Made by a program: the position numbers and the translations under genes | NCBI RefSeq assembly: GCF_003150675.1 | Contig: NZ_QGGB01000005.1 | Location: 186,001-250,000, forward strand | From: Rhodohalobacter mucosus | Lineage (GTDB): Bacteria > Bacteroidota > Rhodothermia > Balneolales > Balneolaceae | DNA: 64,000 bases | Direction: 5' to 3' | Shown: piece by piece, positions 27,664-35,847 of the stretch | Layout: every line of letters begins with the position of its first letter | Position numbering within the stretch: the stretch's first letter is position 1 | The notes under the pieces: generated by a model | What the model saw: only the letters and a program-made list of their open reading frames with translations | Database searches by the model: none | Told to the model about the DNA's origin: nothing

Positions 27664-28731
27664 ATGAGCAATACTGACAACATTTGGGCTTTGATAGCGC
27701 GACATCACGACCACTCACTGAGTGAAACGGATGCCCGTAAGCTGGAAGAATGGCTTGAAGCCAGCAACGAGAACAGAAGAATATTTCATTCGGTTGACCG
27801 CATCTGGAAAGCCTCAGAGGAGAAGCAGGGCGAATCGATTATAGGTGAGCTCAATCTTGAGAAAGACTGGAACTGCGTATCCGGAAAGATTAACCGCAAC
27901 CCGGAAGAAAAACGAGCCAGGATACGTCACTTCAGGAAAATAAGAAAACGCCAGCAGTTCTTTTCCAACCTGTTAAAGGTTGCCGCCCTCGTACTGGTTG
28001 CTTTTACATCCGGCATACTTACCCTGAAATATGCTCCGCAGCAGTCTGATGAAAATAGTTATCAGGCTCCCGTATTCAATGAAATTGTAACGTACGACGC
28101 GGAAAGGGCCGGTATCGAGCTGGGCGATGGTTCCCGTGTCACACTCAATGCAGCAAGTAAACTAACAATTCCCGATCGATTCAGCAGTGATACAAGGGAA
28201 GTTACGCTGCAGGGGCAGGCTTTTTTTGATATTAAACGCGATAAGAACCGGCCATTTCACATTAAAGCAGGAAATGCGGTTGTAGAGGTGGTGGGTACGT
28301 CATTTGACGTTCGCTATTATGAAAATGAAAACCTCATCCAGGTTGTGGTTAAAACCGGTACGGTTGAGCTCCGGAATAATAATGATAAGGAGAACAGGCT
28401 TATTGTAAATGAGGGATATAAAGGTACGATAAATACTGAAAACGGGCGTCTGACACTCGAAATGTATCAGGATCCGGACTCCTATTTTGGCTGGATGGAT
28501 GGGCGCATCGTATTCAGAAATGCAGATTTGGAGGATGTATTTAAGGAACTCGAGCGATGGTATGATGTGGATATCACCATCAATAATGAGGTTCAGGGGC
28601 AGCTGAAGGATAAATTCACTGCAAACCTGAAAACAAGGTCCGTTACAGAAGTAATGGACGTAATCCGTGAGTCAATGAACATAAATTATGAAGTATTGGA
28701 GGACGGGGATCGCATTCTCGTCAAAAGGTAA
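27664..28731 (+). CDS. FecR family anti-sigma factor / transmembrane regulator
   Basis: The start is placed at the ATG at 27664 (MSNTDNIWALIARHH); the 222 bp of open frame upstream is repeat DNA with no family features. The 355-residue protein has an N-terminal cytoplasmic domain with a Trp-containing helix (KLEEWLEASNENRR), one transmembrane helix near residues 100-118 (LLKVAALVLVAFTSGILTL), a periplasmic FecR domain (GDGSRVTLNAASKLTIPD, EVTLQGQAFFDI, VEVVGTSFDVRYY) and the C-terminal DUF4974 domain. It should hold the sigma factor inactive until SusC signals. Confidence 0.92.
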   Translation: MSNTDNIWALIARHHDHSLSETDARKLEEWLEASNENRRIFHSVDRIWKASEEKQGESIIGELNLEKDWNCVSGKINRNPEEKRARIRHFRKIRKRQQFFSNLLKVAALVLVAFTSGILTLKYAPQQSDENSYQAPVFNEIVTYDAERAGIELGDGSRVTLNAASKLTIPDRFSSDTREVTLQGQAFFDIKRDKNRPFHIKAGNAVVEVVGTSFDVRYYENENLIQVVVKTGTVELRNNNDKENRLIVNEGYKGTINTENGRLTLEMYQDPDSYFGWMDGRIVFRNADLEDVFKELERWYDVDITINNEVQGQLKDKFTANLKTRSVTEVMDVIRESMNINYEVLEDGDRILVKR

Positions 28732-28800
28732 AACGTGTGAACAGCACAACATAACAGGATGGAGTAAGTCCAAACAAAAAACAAAAAAAGCACCAAGCGT

Positions 28801-31800
28801 ATGAAAACCGTTACGTTGATAAAAGTTATTCCGGTTTTGGTGGGGATGTTATTAAGTACAGCGCTCTCACCGGTTCAGGGATACACTCAAAAACAGTCGT
28901 CAGAATCGTCGTTGCCCGATCTGGTTACGTACTATTCTGTAAAAGATTACAGCTCGCAAATACCGGAGTTAACCAATAAAATTTCCGTCAGTCTGTTTGA
29001 TGTGACAGTTTCGGAAGCGCTTTTTAGAATTGCTGACGAGGCAAATCTTGAAATCGCATTCGATGAAAGCGCACTTTCCGGCAATGACAGGGTAACCATC
29101 AGTGAAAGAAGCATCAGCGTTGCCCAGGCATTGGAAAGAGCTCTTTCAGGAACAGGTTTTGAGCCGGTTATCACTTCCAGAAGACAGATCATGGTGAAAG
29201 AGAGCCTTCCGGTTGAGGAGGCAGAGGAAGACATACCGGTTGTCATTACCGGTGAAGTGGTCGACGCCGATACGGGCGAGCCTCTGATGGGTGTAACTGT
29301 ATTTGTTGTGGGAACTCAGATAGGTACCACAACCAATATGGATGGCCGGTACGAAATTGATGTTCCCGACGAGAACTCCGTACTTGCCTTTTCATACGTA
29401 GGATATGTGCGGCAGGAGTTTACCGTAGGCGACAGAACCGAGATCAATGTTGAAATGGAATCGGACGTTGCCCTTCTTGATGATGTTGTTGTTGTCGGAT
29501 ATGGTGTTCAGAGGCGGACCGAAGTAACGGGTGCTGTTACATCCATCCGTGCGGAAACCATTCAAAGCGCACCGGTTTCCAGCTTTGAAAATGCCCTGCA
29601 GGGTCGTCTGGCGGGCGTTAACGTAGCAGAATCAACGGGTGAACCTGGTGCCGCTCCTCAAATTATTATTCGGGGTGTAGGGTCCATTTCTGCAGGTAAT
29701 GAGCCTCTGTATGTAATTGACGGTGTGCCTGTTTCGCAGAACTTCAACTTGCAGCCAAATGTAGGATCACAGAGATCCAGCTTCGCTGCTCCGAAAGTGA
29801 ACCCGCTGGCAACCATCAACCCGAATGATATTGAATCTATTGAGGTGCTCAAGGATGCGTCTGCAGCTGCTATTTACGGCTCAAGAGGATCTAACGGCGT
29901 TATTTTAATTACCACGAAGCGTGGTCGCACCGACAGCCCGCCACAAATTAATGTTCGTTCATTTGTAGGTGTTCAATCGGCATTTAACGTTCCTGAATTA
30001 ATGAATGCCGAAGAATTAATTGAATACACCAAAGACGCGAGAAATAATACCTATTTGCGTCAGCAGGACCCGACCAACCCCGCAAGTCCGTTCTATAACC
30101 CGCTTTATGATCCTGATACCAATGCGGGTCGTGAAGCTTCCGGCGCAACAGGAACTCACCTGATACCGGAAGCTTATGTAAACTGGGACGGAACCGATAC
30201 CGACTGGCTCGACCTGGTACTGGATACCTCCACGCTTCAAAATTATGATATGTCTGTTAGCGGTGGCGGTACCAACTTTACCTATTTCGTGGGAGGCGGT
30301 TTCATGGATCAGACCGGTATTATCGACGGATCCGGATTCAACCGATATTCACTGAATGCAAATTTTACATCCGATTTGTCTGAAAAATTTCAGATAGGTC
30401 TGGGACTGAACGCAGCATTTACCGAGCATGACCGTAAAGCGGCGAATGCTCCCTATTTCGGTTCTCCACCGGGTATCATCTACTCGGCCATGACGCAATC
30501 GCCTGTCGTTGATCCGTTCAATCCCGACGGAACCTACCGGCAGCAGGACGGAAGCCATAACGATCTGGGTGGTGCTACCACTACAACCAACCATCCGCTG
30601 GCCGTTCGTGATTTTATCGACGAGCGTATAAACAACAACCGCATATTCGGTAACATTTACGGTACCTATAACATCATGGAGAATCTGGCATTTAAGTCTC
30701 TCCTGGGTTATGATATTGATAACTTCCAACGTTCTTTTTACCAGGGTACTCAGCTCTCTTACAGGGGCGGTGCTCCGCGGCCATTCGCTGAGTCAACTTC
30801 CGCACTTGGATTTAACTGGCTCTGGGAAAACACGCTGACCTATCAAACCACGTTTGGTGAAGATCACAGGCTCGACACGGTTGTGGGTTTCACCGCACAG
30901 AAGCAGCGAGACGAGCGAAACCGGGTTATTGCACAGAATTTCCCGGATGACCAGGTTAAAACCGTAAATGGAGGCCAGATTACCGGCGGTGACCAGTTTA
31001 TTGAAGAGTGGTCTCTGGTAAGTTACTTGGCACGTGCCAACTACGTATTCAAGAATAGATATTTGTTAACTGCAACCATTCGATCTGACCGATCATCCAG
31101 ATTCGGGGTGGATAATCAAACAGGTATCTTTCCGTCTGCATCACTTGGCTGGCAGATGACTCAGGAATCATTCATGCAGGATCAAACCCTGTTTAATGAA
31201 CTTAAGCCCAGGATCAGTTACGGTGTTACAGGTAACTTCCTGATCCCGAATTATGGATCTATTGGATTGATTTCATCCAACAATTATGTATTTGGTGATC
31301 AACTTGTATCAGGCGTATCTCCTGTGACTTTAGGAAACAAGGAGCTTACGTGGGAAACCACCAGACAGCTTAATATGGGTCTTGATTTTGCTGTACTGGA
31401 AGATCGCATTTATGGATCCTTTGACTACTACATCAGTAATACCGAGGATCTGCTGCTTGAAGTAAACATCCCGGCTGTAACAGGGTTCACACGTGCACTT
31501 ACCAACATTGGTGAGGTAGAGAACAAAGGATTTGAGTTCCAGGTTACATCCAGAAATATGACCGGCAACTTTAACTGGTCAACGGATTTCAACTTTGCGA
31601 CCAACACCAACGAAGTGAAAAAACTGGGACCGGAAGGAGACCCGATCCTTGTATCAGGAGCTGCAGGTGTTCGTCACATTACACAGGTAGGCTCCCCGAT
31701 CGGTTCCTACTATGGTTATGTGGTTGAAGGGATCTTCCAGACACAGCAGGAAATTGATAGTGCCCCTGAGGATCTGGAAGGCAATCCCACACCGGGCGAC

Positions 31801-32376
31801 TTCCGATTTAAAGACGTGAACGGCGACGGTGTGATTGATGCCAATGACCGGACTGTGATCGGCAGTTATCATCCCGACTACACGTGGGGAATCACCAACC
31901 GGTTTAACTGGAGAAATATTGATTTCAGTTTCTTCTTCCAGGGTGTTGAAGGCCGTGAAGTCCTCAATCTGACGGCCCGTCATCTTCGAAACGGTGAGGC
32001 GAACTTTAACAGCTATGCCGTTTTGAACGATCGATGGAGATCTCCAGAGGATCCGGGCAACGGGAAGCACCCAAAAGCTGAGCGAAACTCAGGCGGAAAC
32101 AACAACCGTCCGTCCTCCTACCAGGTAGATGATGGTTCGTACATCAAGCTGAGAAATATTACGCTTGGATATAATGTGCCTCAAAACCTGATTGGAAACT
32201 TTGCGAGAAGTGTGAGACTGTATGGATCGGTAACCAACGTTGCGATTTGGACCAACTACATCGGTTTCAACCCCGAGGTAAACCTTTCGCAGGGTAACGG
32301 ACTGACACCGGGTGAGGATTACGGTGCTTATCCGCTATCTAGAGCATTCCAGTTTGGAATCGACATCTCCTTTTAA
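28801..32376 (+). CDS. SusC/RagA-type TonB-linked outer membrane protein with STN signalling domain
   Basis: The 1191-residue protein carries a signal peptide, an STN (secretin/TonB N-terminal) domain around residues 60-125 (ISVSLFDVTVSEALFRIADE), a carboxypeptidase-regulatory-like domain (TGEPLMGVTVFVVGTQIGTTTNMDG), a TonB-box-like DDVVVVGYG, a plug with IIIRGVGSISAGNEPLYVIDG, and a long beta-barrel ending in FGIDISF. SusC proteins import oligosaccharides or peptides with TonB energy. The STN domain marks it as an ECF/FecR signalling transporter, matching the two genes upstream. SusD follows after 16 bp. Substrate is unknown; the neighbours point to an amino-sugar glycan. Confidence 0.95.
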   Translation: MKTVTLIKVIPVLVGMLLSTALSPVQGYTQKQSSESSLPDLVTYYSVKDYSSQIPELTNKISVSLFDVTVSEALFRIADEANLEIAFDESALSGNDRVTISERSISVAQALERALSGTGFEPVITSRRQIMVKESLPVEEAEEDIPVVITGEVVDADTGEPLMGVTVFVVGTQIGTTTNMDGRYEIDVPDENSVLAFSYVGYVRQEFTVGDRTEINVEMESDVALLDDVVVVGYGVQRRTEVTGAVTSIRAETIQSAPVSSFENALQGRLAGVNVAESTGEPGAAPQIIIRGVGSISAGNEPLYVIDGVPVSQNFNLQPNVGSQRSSFAAPKVNPLATINPNDIESIEVLKDASAAAIYGSRGSNGVILITTKRGRTDSPPQINVRSFVGVQSAFNVPELMNAEELIEYTKDARNNTYLRQQDPTNPASPFYNPLYDPDTNAGREASGATGTHLIPEAYVNWDGTDTDWLDLVLDTSTLQNYDMSVSGGGTNFTYFVGGGFMDQTGIIDGSGFNRYSLNANFTSDLSEKFQIGLGLNAAFTEHDRKAANAPYFGSPPGIIYSAMTQSPVVDPFNPDGTYRQQDGSHNDLGGATTTTNHPLAVRDFIDERINNNRIFGNIYGTYNIMENLAFKSLLGYDIDNFQRSFYQGTQLSYRGGAPRPFAESTSALGFNWLWENTLTYQTTFGEDHRLDTVVGFTAQKQRDERNRVIAQNFPDDQVKTVNGGQITGGDQFIEEWSLVSYLARANYVFKNRYLLTATIRSDRSSRFGVDNQTGIFPSASLGWQMTQESFMQDQTLFNELKPRISYGVTGNFLIPNYGSIGLISSNNYVFGDQLVSGVSPVTLGNKELTWETTRQLNMGLDFAVLEDRIYGSFDYYISNTEDLLLEVNIPAVTGFTRALTNIGEVENKGFEFQVTSRNMTGNFNWSTDFNFATNTNEVKKLGPEGDPILVSGAAGVRHITQVGSPIGSYYGYVVEGIFQTQQEIDSAPEDLEGNPTPGDFRFKDVNGDGVIDANDRTVIGSYHPDYTWGITNRFNWRNIDFSFFFQGVEGREVLNLTARHLRNGEANFNSYAVLNDRWRSPEDPGNGKHPKAERNSGGNNNRPSSYQVDDGSYIKLRNITLGYNVPQNLIGNFARSVRLYGSVTNVAIWTNYIGFNPEVNLSQGNGLTPGEDYGAYPLSRAFQFGIDISF

Positions 32377-32392
32377 TCGCAAATAAGAAACT

Positions 32393-33808
32393 ATGGTGAA
32401 TTCAATGAAACGTTTAAAAAACATATTGCTGGTAATACCCGCATTACTGATTCTGGTTTCTTGTGGAGAAGATTTCACAATACTGGCTCCGCAATCAGAC
32501 CGTAATGTTGAGAACTTTTACAGAACGGATACAGACTTCGTAGTAGCCATCAACGGCGCCTATGCAGGGCTGGCTTCCAATGATGCATATGGCAGAAACT
32601 ACATGCTGCTGAATGAAATGAGAAGCGATAATATGGATAACGGCGGTGGTGCAACCGGTCTGGCCGAATCGCTTGAGCGGATCACACTGTTCGACGAGCT
32701 TACAACGGCGAGCGAACTGGAAAATACCTGGGCCGGCGGATATGCGGTGATTGCACGCACCAATACAATCCTTAGCAGGCTTGATGAGGCTACACTGGAT
32801 GACCCGGCATTAGGTGATCGAATCAGGGGCGAGGCACTGTTTATCCGCTCACTGGTCTATTATAATTTAGCAGTAGCGTTTGGAAACATACCACTCCAGC
32901 TAGAAGAGGTCACATCTCCAAGTGTAACTATCAATCAGGTGTCTGCAACCGAAATTTACAATCAGATTTCGGATGATTTGGAAACCGCAGAGGGTTTGCT
33001 TCCCGCATCCTACTCCGGTAGTGACATAGGGAGAGTAACCAGCGGTGCGGCAGCTACGCTTCTTGGTCTTGTAGAACTGACTAACGGCAATTCCGGTGCT
33101 GCTGAAGCTGCACTTCGTCGTGTTGTACAGTCTAACCAGTACGAGTTGGTGCCCGACTTTGCTGATATCTGGGGTATCGGTAATGAAAACAATATCGAGT
33201 CGATCTTTGAGATTCAGTATAAGTCAGGCGGAGCCGGAGTTGGCAGCGGTTTTACCGAGTACTACTCTCCGGACAATGCGATTTCAGGTGGTGTAGGTGG
33301 CGGAAATGCTCCTCAGACACCAACTGATGACTTGCTGGCAGCTTATGATGCAGGTGACGATCGTTTCATCGATGGATTCGGCATAACCTCCGGCGGTGAT
33401 GATTATCTCACGAAGTACGACTCTAATCCTACAATCGCTTTTGATTCGGATGTCAACTTTATTGTATTCCGGTATGCTGACGTATTGTTGATGCTCGCAG
33501 AAGCTGTTGGCGAATCACCGGAAGGATGGGGTTTGATCAATGAAGTACGTGAAAGATCCGGTCTGGTTGATCCCGCAGAAGGTCTGGGGCTACCATATAA
33601 TGAAGTATTGCTCCTGGAGCGACGCCGCGAATTTGCGGGCGAAAATAAGCGATGGCCCGATCTTAAACGATTTGGTGTCGCACAACAGATAATGGCCGAT
33701 TTTCTTTCGGATGAGGGTGTGACCGAATCCGATGTTAGATTGCTCTATCCGATCCCGCAGAGAGAGATAGATGCATCACCGGGTGCGTTGACTCAAAATC
33801 CACTGTAA
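32393..33808 (+). CDS. SusD/RagB-type nutrient-binding lipoprotein
   Basis: The 471-residue outer-membrane lipoprotein begins with a signal and lipobox LILVSCGED. It keeps the SusD framework: the N-terminal SusD-like part (NFYRTDTDFVVAINGAYAGL) with TPR-like helices, and the C-terminal RagB segment (YADVLLMLAEA, LLLERRREFAGENKRWPDLKR). It binds the ligand on the surface and lids the SusC barrel. An ATG four codons downstream (MKRLKNILL) could be the start; either gives a normal signal. It is cotranscribed with the susC gene. Confidence 0.94.
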   Translation: MVNSMKRLKNILLVIPALLILVSCGEDFTILAPQSDRNVENFYRTDTDFVVAINGAYAGLASNDAYGRNYMLLNEMRSDNMDNGGGATGLAESLERITLFDELTTASELENTWAGGYAVIARTNTILSRLDEATLDDPALGDRIRGEALFIRSLVYYNLAVAFGNIPLQLEEVTSPSVTINQVSATEIYNQISDDLETAEGLLPASYSGSDIGRVTSGAAATLLGLVELTNGNSGAAEAALRRVVQSNQYELVPDFADIWGIGNENNIESIFEIQYKSGGAGVGSGFTEYYSPDNAISGGVGGGNAPQTPTDDLLAAYDAGDDRFIDGFGITSGGDDYLTKYDSNPTIAFDSDVNFIVFRYADVLLMLAEAVGESPEGWGLINEVRERSGLVDPAEGLGLPYNEVLLLERRREFAGENKRWPDLKRFGVAQQIMADFLSDEGVTESDVRLLYPIPQREIDASPGALTQNPL

Positions 33809-33866
33809 GCAGACCGGCCATTTATAAATAGTTAATTATATCAATGCCTATTCGTTCAGTTGATAT

Positions 33867-33896
33867 TTCCCCGCATGCCTTTGGTATGCCGGGGAA
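33867..33896 (+). other. Stem-loop between the susD and PIG-L genes
   Basis: A long stem (TTCCCCG CATGCC with GGTATG and CGGGGAA, one bulged C, loop TTT) lies 58 bp after the susD stop. No T tract follows, so it is more likely an mRNA-stabilising or attenuation hairpin lowering expression of the downstream genes relative to susCD. Confidence 0.6.
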
Positions 33897-33949
33897 GTAC
33901 AACAAAGCGAATGAAAAACATCAATTAAAATAATATCAACGGAGTATAC

Positions 33950-34843
33950 ATGAAGTACCTCATCTTAATTTCCTTTATGCTGGCTGCGGCTCTTCCGGTA
34001 CGCGCCCAGATCAACACATCGGCCGACACGCCGCTTCGTGTGATTGCAATTTTTGCACATCCGGATGATGCAGAGTCAAAAATGGGTGGAACTGCAGCTT
34101 TGATGGCTGAAATGGGACATGAAGTAAAGTTTCTCTCCCTTACCAACGGCGATGCAGGACATCATGAAAAAGGAGGCGGAGCACTGGCCAGGATACGGAG
34201 AGAAGAATCTCATGAAGCTGCAGAACGGCTGGGAATTGCAGAGTATGAAGTCTTTGACAATCACGATGCTGAACTCCTCCCCGAACTGCATATACGCATG
34301 GATGTGATTCGGGCCATTCGTGAATGGAATGCGGATGTGGTTCTCGGATTGCGGCCCAACGACTATCACCCCGATCACCGGAATGCGGGCAAGCTTGTAA
34401 TAGATGCTTCCTATATGGTGATTGTGCCGAATGTGGCTCCGGATACGCCTCCTGTGGCGAACAACCCGGTATTTCTTTATATGCAGGACAGATTTTCAAA
34501 GCCGAATCCATTCAGCCACGATATCGTGGTGGGTATCGATGATGTGATTGAAACCAAGCTTGCGGGACTGGATGCGCACACATCACAGATGTATGAATGG
34601 CTCCCCTGGACTGCAGGACGCCTTGATGAGGTGCCCGAGGATCCGGATGAAAGGCTTGACTGGCTCCGTCAGCGATGGATCAACCGTGAGATGTCTGATG
34701 AACAGCGTGCCGGACTGGAAAAATGGTATGGTCCGGAAAAAGCTTCGCAGTTCAGATATGCGGAATCATTTGAAATTGCAGAGTACGGTTACAGGCCAAC
34801 AGATGATGAAATTCGAATGATTTTCCCAATGCTGGGTAATTAA
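33950..34843 (+). CDS. Secreted PIG-L (LmbE) family deacetylase
   Basis: The 297-residue protein has a signal peptide ending PVRAQ and the zinc motif FAHPDDAES (His37, Asp39, Asp40), followed by LTNGDAGHHE, ARIRREE and YHPDHRN. It is more typical of Bacteroidota LmbE-like proteins than the first copy at 23237. It would deacetylate an N-acetylated sugar outside the cytoplasm, perhaps before or while the SusCD pair imports it. The region before the ATG is purine-rich (ACGGAGTATAC). It is separated from the susD gene by a hairpin and followed by another before the ROK gene. Confidence 0.88.
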   Translation: MKYLILISFMLAAALPVRAQINTSADTPLRVIAIFAHPDDAESKMGGTAALMAEMGHEVKFLSLTNGDAGHHEKGGGALARIRREESHEAAERLGIAEYEVFDNHDAELLPELHIRMDVIRAIREWNADVVLGLRPNDYHPDHRNAGKLVIDASYMVIVPNVAPDTPPVANNPVFLYMQDRFSKPNPFSHDIVVGIDDVIETKLAGLDAHTSQMYEWLPWTAGRLDEVPEDPDERLDWLRQRWINREMSDEQRAGLEKWYGPEKASQFRYAESFEIAEYGYRPTDDEIRMIFPMLGN

Positions 34844-34863
34844 CCTAATCTTCATAACGTACC

Positions 34864-34896
34864 AAAGCCGGTGAGTGTGATGGCTTTCCGGCTTTT
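34864..34896 (+). terminator. Inverted repeat between the PIG-L and ROK genes
   Basis: AAAGCCGG pairs with CCGGCTTT around a 16-nt loop and ends in TTTTCT. It is a weak terminator or an internal processing hairpin. Confidence 0.5.
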
Positions 34897-34974
34897 CTAA
34901 CCATAAGTGAGCCAGACGAATATATCACCATATCCAGTAAAGTGGCTACATCATTTCATTAAGGAGATCTGTAT

Positions 34975-35847
34975 ATGACACAACATGCACCAATAATTGG
35001 GATTGATCTGGGAGCCACCAATATCAGGGTTGGATTGGTTGAGGATGGCAGGCTTAATGCACTTGAACGAAGGGAACTTCCGGAGGATAAATCCGTGATG
35101 TCTGTTCTCAATGTGATGACCGAAATGATAGAATCCGTTGATAACGGAGCGGAGGAAATCGGAATCGGTGTTCCCAGCGTCGTGGATTCGGATGAGGGCA
35201 TTGTGTACGACGTCCAAAATATCCCCGGCTGGGAAAAAGTACACCTGAAAGACCTTCTGGAAGAGAAAACGGGAAAAAATGTATCCCTAAACAACGATGC
35301 AAATTGTTTTGCCCTGGGAGAGTACATGTTTGGGCATGGCAGAGGCAAACAAAACATGATTGGTGTGATCATCGGCACGGGGTTCGCGGGCGGTATTATA
35401 CTGGACGGCAAAATATATGAAGGCCGTAACTGCGGAGCGGGTGAGTTTGGGATGATTCCCTACAAACAATCGATCCTTGAACACTACTGCAGCGGCCAGT
35501 TTTTCAGTCGCCTGGTGGGAGTGCGGGGTGAAGAGGTATACCAAAGGGCCGTAAACAATGATCCCGCATCCAAAAAACTCTTCTTTGAATTCGGCGGCCA
35601 CGTGGCTGAAGCGATTAAGATAGTACTCTACACGTTTGATCCGGAGCTGATCATAATGGGAGGATCGGTAAGCTCCACCTTTCCGCTGTTCCGGGAGGGG
35701 TTTGAAAGTGAATTAAAAAGTTTTGGGTATCCCAACTCGTTAAAAAACGTTGAAATCATGGTTTCCAAAACCGAGCACGTTGCGGTGCTCGGTGCAGCGG
35801 CCTTGTGTGCCAGCAGCAATGTAAACGTCAATAAAACAGAAAAATGA
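34975..35847 (+). CDS. ROK family sugar kinase
   Basis: The 290-residue protein has the phosphate-binding GIDLGATNIRVGLV at the N-terminus, the catalytic-aspartate segment LNNDANCFALGE and IGTGFAGGIILDG. The usual ROK zinc motif (GH followed by C-x-C-G-x-x-G-C) is replaced by GAGEFGMIPYKQSILEHYCSGQFF, so the structural zinc site is altered or absent, as in a Bacteroidota subgroup. The GGSV motif near the C-terminus is intact. It likely phosphorylates a hexose or amino sugar, fitting the PIG-L / NagB context. AAGGAGATC precedes the ATG, and the last codons overlap the next gene by four bases. Confidence 0.88.
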   Translation: MTQHAPIIGIDLGATNIRVGLVEDGRLNALERRELPEDKSVMSVLNVMTEMIESVDNGAEEIGIGVPSVVDSDEGIVYDVQNIPGWEKVHLKDLLEEKTGKNVSLNNDANCFALGEYMFGHGRGKQNMIGVIIGTGFAGGIILDGKIYEGRNCGAGEFGMIPYKQSILEHYCSGQFFSRLVGVRGEEVYQRAVNNDPASKKLFFEFGGHVAEAIKIVLYTFDPELIIMGGSVSSTFPLFREGFESELKSFGYPNSLKNVEIMVSKTEHVAVLGAAALCASSNVNVNKTEK